A stretch of 5,655 bases of DNA from Pseudomonadota bacterium (GTDB lineage: Bacteria; Pseudomonadota; Alphaproteobacteria; Acetobacterales; Acetobacteraceae): contig JAKCCP010000344.1 in the NCBI GenBank assembly GCA_021841985.1, positions 1-5,655 of the forward strand, read 5' to 3'. The notes below the pieces were generated by a model. That model had not been told where the DNA came from. It saw only the letters and a list, made by a program, of their open reading frames with translations, and ran no database searches. Below are positions 1 through 5,010 of this stretch, one piece after another. Positions within the stretch are counted from its first letter, which is position 1; every line of letters starts with the position of its first letter. A program made the translations under genes and the position numbers.

Positions 1-683
1 GCACCGAGCGCGGCGGCGGCATTGCCGTCGATCGCGATGCGATCGCCGACCGCGGCGGCCGGGCGCACGCGAAGCCCGATCGGGCAGGGAAGCTGCGCGC
101 GGGCATACTCCCAGCCCATGCGCAGGGCCGCGATATTGGGCGCGATCAGCTTGTCCTTGCCGCGGAATTGTTCGGCGAGCAGCGTCTCGGTGATTGCCGG
201 ATCGATAGCGAGAAGCGCCACCAGTGCGCCGACATAGATGATGTTTTTCAGCAACTGCCGCTCACGCGGATCGCCATAGGCGCGGTTGCAGAGTTCGGTG
301 AGCGGCATGCCGAGCACCACGATATCGTCGCGGAATTTCGTTGCCGGCAGCGGCTTGGTGGAATCATAGAACAGATAGCCGCCGGGCTCGATCGCGCTGA
401 TGTCCTGGTCCCAGGTCTGCGGATTCATCGCCACCATCAGATCGACGCCACCGCGCGCGCCGAGATGGCCGGCCTCCGAGACCCGCACCTCGTACCAGGT
501 GGGCAGCCCCTGGATGTTGGAGGGAAAAATATTGCGCGGCGCCACCGGCACGCCCATGCGCAGGATCGATTTGCCGAATAGCGCATTGGCCGAAGCCGAG
601 CCCGAGCCGTTGACATTGGCGAAGGTAACGACGAAATCATTGACCCGTTGCAGGCCCGCGATCTCGCTCAGCGTTTGCAGCAT
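1..683 (-). CDS. korA: 2-oxoacid:acceptor oxidoreductase alpha subunit with fused N-terminal gamma domain (KorA type), partial
   Basis: Oxidatively decarboxylates a 2-oxoacid (2-oxoglutarate in the best-known relatives) to acyl-CoA and CO2, with electrons going to ferredoxin or a partner flavoprotein; soluble, working with a separate TPP-binding KorB. Only the first 227 codons are here; the C-terminal part lies beyond position 1. Visible: the gamma (POR_N-like) domain, with VNDFVVTFANVNGSGSASAN at residues 14-33, NIFPSNIQGLPTWYEVRV at 51-68, GGVDLMVAMNPQTW at 78-91 and GGYLFYDSTKP at 101-111. Near the edge the pyrimidine-binding alpha domain begins (AIDGNAAAALG, 217-227). The glycine motif reads NGSGS rather than the GDSGDG of many gamma domains, a recognised variant. 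ATG at 683 is the only start after an in-frame stop at 705-707; a weak purine-rich stretch (AAGGGCGGGG) precedes it. It overlaps the end of the upstream oxidoreductase gene by 16 nt, indicating one operon and probable translational coupling. Family is secure; 2-oxoglutarate as substrate is inferred. Confidence 0.9.
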   Translation of the reverse strand, partial: MLQTLSEIAGLQRVNDFVVTFANVNGSGSASANALFGKSILRMGVPVAPRNIFPSNIQGLPTWYEVRVSEAGHLGARGGVDLMVAMNPQTWDQDISAIEPGGYLFYDSTKPLPATKFRDDIVVLGMPLTELCNRAYGDPRERQLLKNIIYVGALVALLAIDPAITETLLAEQFRGKDKLIAPNIAALRMGWEYARAQLPCPIGLRVRPAAAVGDRIAIDGNAAAALG

Positions 684-2488
684 GCTTGCCCCGCCCTTGC
701 CATGTCATAAAGAAAACGCTGCATGTCCCACGCGCCCGTGGGGCAGCGCTCGGCGCAGAGGCCGCAATGCAGGCAGACATCCTCGTCCTTGGCCATCACC
801 CGCCCGGTCTTCAGCGCGCCGGAAACATAGAGCGCCTGCGCGGGATTATGCGCCGGGACGTTGAGCCGCGCGCGTAGCTCGGTCTCCTCGCCGTTCGGGA
901 CAAAATTGATGCAGTCCACCGGACAGATATCGACGCAGGCGTCGCACTCGATGCAGAGCCGGTCGGTGAACACCGTCTGGACATCGCAGTTGAGGCAGCG
1001 CTCGGCTTCCTTGAAGGCGAGGCGGTCATCGTAGCCGAGTTCGACTTCCACCGTGATATCGGCGAGCGCCAGCTCCTTCGCCTCGTGCGGCACGGCATAG
1101 CGGCGATCGAGCGTGACGTCGTTGTCGTAGCTCCACTCATGGATGCCCATTTTCTGCGACACCAGCGAAACCATCGGCGGCGGCCGCGCGTGAATATCAG
1201 CGCCCCGGCAGGCGAGATCGATGGAGATCGCCGCCTGATGCCCGTGCGCCACCGCCCAGATGATGTTTTTCGGCCCGAACGCGGCATCGCCGCCGAAGAA
1301 CACCCGGGGATGGGTGGAGGCGAGTGTGGTTTTATCGACCACCGGCATGTTGCGGGCGTCGAAATCGAGGCCGATATCACGCTCGATCCAGGGAAAGGCG
1401 TTTTCCTGCCCGACCGCGATGAGCACGTCATCGCAGGGAAAATATTGCTCTGGTTCGCCTGTCGGGACGATCTGGCGGCGGCCTTGCGCATCGAGCGTGG
1501 CCTGCGTTTTTTCGAACACCACCCCGCTGAGCCGGCCCTGCGCGAGGGTGAACGCCTTGGGCGCCAGCCAATTGAGGATGGGGATGTCTTCGCGCATCGC
1601 GTCGGCTTTTTCCCAAGGCGAGGCCTTCATCTCGGCGAAACCCGAGCGCACGATCACCTTGACGTCGGCGCCGCCGAGGCGGCGCGCGGTGCGGCAGCAA
1701 TCCATCGCCGTGTTGCCGCCGCCGAGCACGATGACGCGCTTGCCGATGGCCTCGACATGGCCGAAGGAGACCGAGGAGAGCCAATCGATGCCGATATGGA
1801 TGTTGGCCGCGGCGGCCTCGCGGCCGGGGATGGCGAGGTCGCGCCCACGCGGGGCGCCGGTGCCGACGAAGATCGCGTCAAAGGGCTGATCAAGCAGCGC
1901 CTTGAGGCTGTCCACGCGCTGCCCGAGGCGCATCTCGATCCCGAGATCGACGATATAGCCCACTTCCTCGTCGATCACGCTTTCGGGCAGGCGGAAATGC
2001 GGGATCTGGCTGCGGATCATGCCGCCGGCGCGCCGTTCGGCATCGAAAAGGACGCAACGATAGCCGAGCGGCGCGAGATCGCGCGCCACCGTCAGCGCCG
2101 CCGGTCCGGCGCCGATCAGCGCGATGGTCTTGCCGTTGGGCCGCGCCGGGGCGGGCAGACGGGCGCGAATATCGCCCTTGTAGTCGGCGGCGACGCGCTT
2201 CAGCCGGCAAATCGCGACCGGTTCTTCCTCGACGCGGCCGCGCCGGCAGGCGGGTTCGCAGGGCCGATCACAGGTGCGGCCAAGGATGCCGGGGAAAACA
2301 TTGGAATACCAGTTGATCATATAGGCGTCGGCGTAGCGCCGCGCGGCAATAAGCCGGATGTATTCCGGTACCGGTGTATGCGCGGGGCAGGCCCATTGGC
2401 AATCCACGACCTTGTGGAAATACTCGGGATCGCGGATGTTGGTGGGTTGCAAGCCCGGTTTCTCCCTGTTCCGGCGATCCGCCATCAC
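668..2488 (-). CDS. GltD-like FAD-dependent NAD(P)H oxidoreductase with C-terminal 2[4Fe-4S] ferredoxin domain (KorC-like electron-transfer subunit)
   Basis: Flavoprotein expected to shuttle electrons between Fe-S clusters or ferredoxin and NAD(P)(H), here for the adjacent 2-oxoacid oxidoreductase. Of 606 residues, 20-100 form a GltD-type Fe-S N-terminus (CQWACPAHTPVPEYIRL from C30; GRTCDRPCEPAC at 70-81; C94). FAD-binding GAGPA is at 126-130, the second nucleotide-binding motif GGGNTAMD at 256-263, and the FAD-contacting GGD at 399-401. The C-terminus carries RCLNC (497-501), then CIECDACVDICP (C512, C515, C518, C522) and CLHCGLCAERCP (C572, C575, C578, C582), i.e. two [4Fe-4S] sites. The two ferredoxin motifs are 50 residues apart, longer than in small ferredoxins. 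No signal peptide or membrane segment, so cytoplasmic. The start is GTG 2488 or the adjacent ATG 2485; an in-frame stop at 2516-2518 excludes anything longer, and no strong ribosome site is visible. Its end overlaps korA. The size (about 66 kDa) and neighbours match the flavoprotein subunit I recall from the 2-oxoglutarate:NADP+ oxidoreductase of Azoarcus evansii; that equivalence is inferred. Confidence 0.9.
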   Translation of the reverse strand: MMADRRNREKPGLQPTNIRDPEYFHKVVDCQWACPAHTPVPEYIRLIAARRYADAYMINWYSNVFPGILGRTCDRPCEPACRRGRVEEEPVAICRLKRVAADYKGDIRARLPAPARPNGKTIALIGAGPAALTVARDLAPLGYRCVLFDAERRAGGMIRSQIPHFRLPESVIDEEVGYIVDLGIEMRLGQRVDSLKALLDQPFDAIFVGTGAPRGRDLAIPGREAAAANIHIGIDWLSSVSFGHVEAIGKRVIVLGGGNTAMDCCRTARRLGGADVKVIVRSGFAEMKASPWEKADAMREDIPILNWLAPKAFTLAQGRLSGVVFEKTQATLDAQGRRQIVPTGEPEQYFPCDDVLIAVGQENAFPWIERDIGLDFDARNMPVVDKTTLASTHPRVFFGGDAAFGPKNIIWAVAHGHQAAISIDLACRGADIHARPPPMVSLVSQKMGIHEWSYDNDVTLDRRYAVPHEAKELALADITVEVELGYDDRLAFKEAERCLNCDVQTVFTDRLCIECDACVDICPVDCINFVPNGEETELRARLNVPAHNPAQALYVSGALKTGRVMAKDEDVCLHCGLCAERCPTGAWDMQRFLYDMARAGQACCKR

Positions 2489-2529
2489 GGCTTGGCCGCC
2501 GCCTGGTGGCCCTTTTCAATCCAGCACAT
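2485..2529 (-). other. Possible 14-codon leader ORF before the GltD-like gene
   Basis: A short reading frame, MCWIEKGHQAAAKP, starts with ATG at 2529 and ends in a TGA (2485-2487) that shares its last base with the ATG (2483-2485) of the oxidoreductase gene, giving a TGATG junction. The downstream gene has no convincing ribosome site at normal spacing; the nearest purine run (AAAAGGG, about 2510-2516) lies inside this frame. Terminating ribosomes could therefore restart on the oxidoreductase. There is no good ribosome site before the leader ATG itself, and such a short frame can easily arise by chance. Confidence 0.2.
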
Positions 2530-2709
2530 CTATCATTCTAGAGGATTTTCGCATCGACGGCGAGGGGCTGCCGGCAGGGAGCCATGTCAATTTCGCGGGG
2601 TCAGGTAGGCGGGCGCGGGGGGCACGGCGCAAGTGCGGATCGGGATGGGGGTCTCGGGCCACCGGCCCCAGCGGGTCGCGGGCAGAGCCCGCGCCTTGCG
2701 TTCCTTTCC
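2489..2709. other. Intergenic region between the synthetase and the GltD-like gene
   Basis: The 221 nt between the stop of the synthetase and the start of the GltD-like gene encode no convincing protein beyond the tiny leader frame noted separately. The half next to the synthetase (about 2600-2709) is very GC-rich with two short hairpins. The other half holds an AT-rich island at 2511-2550 (minus-strand reading includes AAAATCC, TCTAGAATGATAGATG), the likeliest place for a promoter of the oxidoreductase-korA operon. A minus-strand TTGACA at 2585-2590 has no -10 box at 16-19 nt. No promoter is assigned. Confidence 0.5.
2656..2693. repeat. Pair of GC-rich hairpins downstream of the synthetase gene
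   Basis: Two inverted repeats lie close together: GGGCC-ACC-GGCCC at 2656-2668 (5-bp stem) and CGCGGGC-AGA-GCCCGCG at 2677-2693 (7-bp perfect stem, 3-nt loop). The second sits 17 nt past the synthetase stop. Read on the synthetase's strand it is not followed by a T-run, so it is not a textbook Rho-independent terminator; it could instead protect the 3' end of the mRNA, pause polymerase, or be a dispersed intergenic palindrome. In the plus direction it is followed by a modestly T-rich stretch, but no plus-strand gene ends here. Confidence 0.4.
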
Positions 2710-4878
2710 TCACGCCGCGCGCACGATCAACGCATCGACCGCGACGATCTGCTCGGCGCCGCAAATCAGCGGGTTGATATCGACTTCTTGCAGTGTCTCG
2801 GCGTGATCGGCGATGAATTCCGAGAAGCGGGCGATGATTTCGGCGAGTTTCGCGCGGTCCACCTTCGGGCCGCCGCGAAAGCCGTCGAGCAGGCGGGCAC
2901 CGCGCAGCCGGCCCAGCATCGTCCGCGCCTGATCCACTGAAACCGGCGCGAGATCGACCACGCGATCGCGCAGCACCTCGACGAAAATGCCGCCCAGCCC
3001 CACCACCACCAGCGGCCCGAAAAGCGGATCGATGCGCGAGCCGAGGATCAGCTCAAGCCCCTCGCCCGCCATCGGCTGCACCAGCACGCCCCGCACCCGC
3101 GCGCCGTGGCGCTCGGCATTGGCCATCACCTGGGCAAATGCCGCGCGCACCGCATCCGGCGTCGCCAGGCCGAGGCGAATGACCCCGGCCTCGGTCTTGT
3201 GCGGCAGATCGGGCGAGTCCACCTTGATCGCGACCGGAAAGCCCAGCCGCGCCGCCGCCCGGGCTGCCGCCTCGGCATCCTCGACCCATGCCTCGCCGAC
3301 CACCGGCAGGCCGTAGCGCGCGAGCAGCGCCTTGGCCACGCGCTCGCCGATCACCTTATCCGCGCCCCCCTTATCCACGCCCCCCTTATCCACGCCCCCC
3401 TTATCCACGCCGGCAAGCTCCCGGGCCACCGCGGCGCGGGCGGCAGCCTCCACGAGCGGCGTTGCCGGGCCGGCGGGGGGTGTCGCGGCGCGGGCGAACC
3501 AGGTGGCGAGCGTCGCGAAGCAGCGATCGGTCGAGCGGAACAGCGCGGTATGCGCGTCTTCCTCGGCCACGCCCGCGCCCGGCCCTTCGAGATGCTCGTT
3601 CACCCAGATGGTGACGGCGAATTTTCCCGCCGCCGCGGCGAGCGCGCTGAAGGCTCGGATGCGATCGGCCACCGGCGGATAGGCATAGACGGTGGGCACC
3701 ACGAGCGCGGCATAGGCAGGATCGGCGAGCAGGGCGGCGGCGCAGGCTTTCAGGCTTTCGGGATCGGTCAGCACTTGCGCGGTGACATCGCAGGGGTTGC
3801 GCGGCGAGCCGAATTCCGGGATGCGGGTTTCCAGCACGGCGCGGGTTTCGCGCCCCGGCTGCGGCAGGGCGACGCCGTGGATTTCCGCTTTGTCGGCCGC
3901 CATGATCGCCGAGCCGCCGGAAGCCGAGACCACCGCGACGCCCGGCGCTTTGGGTGCCGGCGCCTTGGCGAAAAACGCCGCCGTTTCCATCAGCGCCTCG
4001 AACTGATCGACGACGACGATGCCGGCGCGCGCGAACGCGGCGCGATAGGCGTCCTCGGCGCCGGCGAGCGAACCGGTATGCGACATCGCCGCCCGCGCCC
4101 CGCTTTCGCCGACGGCGATTTTGTGCACCACCACCACCTTGCCGCGCGCCCGCGCGATTTCGGCCGCCGCCAGCAGGCGCTTTGGCTCGGCCATGCCCTC
4201 GAACAGACAGGCGATGGCCCGGCACGCCGGATCGTCGGCGAGATAGGCGACGTAATCCGCCATATCGACATCCGCCGAATTGCCCGAGGTCAGCACATGG
4301 CTCACCGCGGCGCCGTGCTCGGTGGCGAGCGCCAGGGCGAAGCCGAGCGCGCCGGATTGGCTGATGACGCCGATCGCGTGCGGGCGCACTCGCGCCTGCT
4401 TGGGCACGGCGGAAAAAGTGATGGCGGCGCCGGTGAGGTAGTTGACGAGGCCGATGCAGTTCGGCCCGACGATCGGCATGCCGCTCTGGCGCGCGATCGC
4501 CACCAGCCGGGCCTGTTCGGCAACGCGCTCCGCGGCCCCGATCTCGGCATAGCCGGAGGCGAAAATGATCGCGCCGCCGACACCCAGGCGGGCGGCTTCC
4601 CGCACCACCGGCTCGACCGCCTCCCGCGCCACCGTCAGCACCGCGCAATCGGGCACCTCCGGCAGCGCCGCGAGCGTGGGGTAGCAGGGCTGCTCGCCAA
4701 TCCGCTCATAGCGGGCGTTGACCAGATGCAGCCGGCCGCGAAACCCCGCCATATTGGCCGCGACCCGTGCCCCGAAAGCGCCGGCACGGGGGGTGGCGCC
4801 GATCAGGGCCACACTCTGGGGGTCAAGCAGCCGGCGCAGTTGGGCGTGGGTATAGAGCGGGCGGGGAGCGCTGGTCAT
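2710..4878 (-). CDS. Acyl-CoA synthetase (ADP-forming), fused alpha-beta chain (acetate--CoA ligase family)
   Basis: Catalyses acyl-CoA + ADP + Pi to acid + CoA + ATP, reversibly, through enzyme-bound phosphohistidine; cytoplasmic. The 722-residue chain has the full family order: a CoA-binding Rossmann domain (SVALIGATPRAGAFG, 22-36; GPNCIGLVN, 138-146), a succinyl-CoA-ligase-like region (ISQSGALGFALA, 172-183; LTSGNSADVDMADYVAYL, 196-213; SHTG at 266-269 with the expected phosphorylated H267), a second ligase-like domain (ASGGSAIMAADKAE from 319; FGSPRNPCDVT, 356-366), a linker with a short tandem repeat (490-508), and an ATP-grasp half (KVDSPDLPHKTEAG, 552-565, with the second histidine H560; VGLGGIFVEV, 626-635; EVDINPL, 698-704). 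All key residues are present, so it should be active. ATG 4878 was chosen because the family homology begins just after it and AAGGA lies about 11 nt upstream; the frame continues to 5007, but that extension is basic, unlike the family and inside the control region. The substrate cannot be read from sequence: the family includes acetate-, aryl-acid- and FerA-type feruloyl-CoA synthetases. Confidence 0.92.
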   Translation of the reverse strand: MTSAPRPLYTHAQLRRLLDPQSVALIGATPRAGAFGARVAANMAGFRGRLHLVNARYERIGEQPCYPTLAALPEVPDCAVLTVAREAVEPVVREAARLGVGGAIIFASGYAEIGAAERVAEQARLVAIARQSGMPIVGPNCIGLVNYLTGAAITFSAVPKQARVRPHAIGVISQSGALGFALALATEHGAAVSHVLTSGNSADVDMADYVAYLADDPACRAIACLFEGMAEPKRLLAAAEIARARGKVVVVHKIAVGESGARAAMSHTGSLAGAEDAYRAAFARAGIVVVDQFEALMETAAFFAKAPAPKAPGVAVVSASGGSAIMAADKAEIHGVALPQPGRETRAVLETRIPEFGSPRNPCDVTAQVLTDPESLKACAAALLADPAYAALVVPTVYAYPPVADRIRAFSALAAAAGKFAVTIWVNEHLEGPGAGVAEEDAHTALFRSTDRCFATLATWFARAATPPAGPATPLVEAAARAAVARELAGVDKGGVDKGGVDKGGADKVIGERVAKALLARYGLPVVGEAWVEDAEAAARAAARLGFPVAIKVDSPDLPHKTEAGVIRLGLATPDAVRAAFAQVMANAERHGARVRGVLVQPMAGEGLELILGSRIDPLFGPLVVVGLGGIFVEVLRDRVVDLAPVSVDQARTMLGRLRGARLLDGFRGGPKVDRAKLAEIIARFSEFIADHAETLQEVDINPLICGAEQIVAVDALIVRAA
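3356..3410 (-). repeat. 15-bp in-frame tandem repeat (DKGGV units) in the synthetase linker
   Basis: On the plus strand TTATCC recurs at exactly 15-nt steps (3356, 3371, 3386, 3401): two identical units TTATCCACGCCCCCC (3371-3385 and 3386-3400), one variant with TTATCCGCG at 3356-3370, and a partial fourth at 3401-3410. The gene is read on the other strand, giving VDKGG, VDKGG, VDKGG, ADK at residues 491-508. It lies in the flexible connection between the alpha-like part and the ATP-grasp part, where length change should be tolerated. Near-identity of the units points to recent slippage expansion. Confidence 0.9.
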
Positions 4879-4911
4879 GGGCGGATGTTTCCTTGGCGGT
4901 TTCCTCGCCCG

Positions 4912-4941
4912 AGCATAGGCGGGGGCAGCAGGATCGTTCAA
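4912..4941 (-). promoter_or_regulatory. Candidate sigma70-type promoter for the acyl-CoA synthetase gene
   Basis: Reading the minus strand, TTGAAC (plus 4936-4941) and TATGCT (plus 4912-4917) are separated by 18 nt; each matches the consensus at four of six positions, including the most conserved bases. Transcription would begin near 4905, leaving a leader of about 27 nt that contains the AAGGA ribosome site before ATG 4878. Confidence 0.5.
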
Positions 4942-4970
4942 TCGCCCGAAAAACCCCGCGCCCCCGACAA

Positions 4971-4990
4971 GGCGCTTGCGCCGAAGCGCC
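4971..4990. promoter_or_regulatory. Candidate TetR-family operator: perfect 7-6-7 inverted repeat
   Basis: GGCGCTT (4971-4977) and AAGCGCC (4984-4990) are perfect inverted copies separated by GCGCCG. The 20-bp dyad lies between two divergent genes, 20 nt before the TetR start codon and about 30 nt behind the -35 box proposed for the synthetase. Size and placement are typical of operators bound by TetR dimers. It could also fold as an RNA hairpin, but a terminator makes little sense between divergent starts, and no T-run follows directly. Confidence 0.5.
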
Positions 4991-5004
4991 GATTGCCTGA
5001 TGAT
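4976..5004 (+). promoter_or_regulatory. Weak candidate promoter for the TetR gene, overlapping the operator
   Basis: TTGCGC (4976-4981) and GATGAT (4999-5004) stand 17 nt apart and would start transcription close to the ATG at 5011. The -35 box and part of the spacer lie inside the inverted repeat, which would suit autorepression. The -10 match is poor, so this is a tentative call. Confidence 0.25.
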
Positions 5005-5010
5005 CACGTT

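Noticed and set aside
168..581. Plus-strand open frame of 137 codons opposite korA
   Set aside because: Mirror frame of the well-recognised korA coding sequence, with no domain or ribosome site.
2576..2590. Sigma54-like GG-N10-GC spacing on the minus strand (TGGCTCCCTGCCGGC, just after TTGACA)
   Set aside because: Only the invariant GG and GC plus a few bases agree; the -12 part reads CGGC rather than TTGC, which is expected by chance in such GC-rich DNA.
1085..2608. A 507-codon plus-strand open frame opposite the GltD-like gene
   Set aside because: It is antisense to a gene with clear FAD, NAD(P) and Fe-S motifs; its His/Arg/Asp/Gly-rich composition is typical of the mirror frame of GC-rich coding DNA and shows no family motif.
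2516..2764. 82-codon minus-strand frame spanning the synthetase end and the intergenic gap
   Set aside because: It begins inside the synthetase in another frame, is Arg/Pro-rich, has no recognisable motif and no ribosome site; its tail crosses the GC-rich hairpins.
3356..3410. Iteron array or replication origin suggested by DnaA-box-like repeats
   Set aside because: The repeats lie inside an intact enzyme gene in frame, lack an adjacent AT-rich unwinding region, and have no replication gene nearby; kept only as a low-probability side note.
3401..4648. 415-codon minus-strand frame inside the acyl-CoA synthetase
   Set aside because: An out-of-frame Arg/Gly-rich shadow of the synthetase, whose own frame carries all family motifs.
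4879..5007. N-terminal extension of the synthetase to an ATG at 5007
   Set aside because: The extra 43 residues are basic and unlike the family, would cover the whole divergent control region, and the ATG at 4878 has an AAGGA ribosome site.
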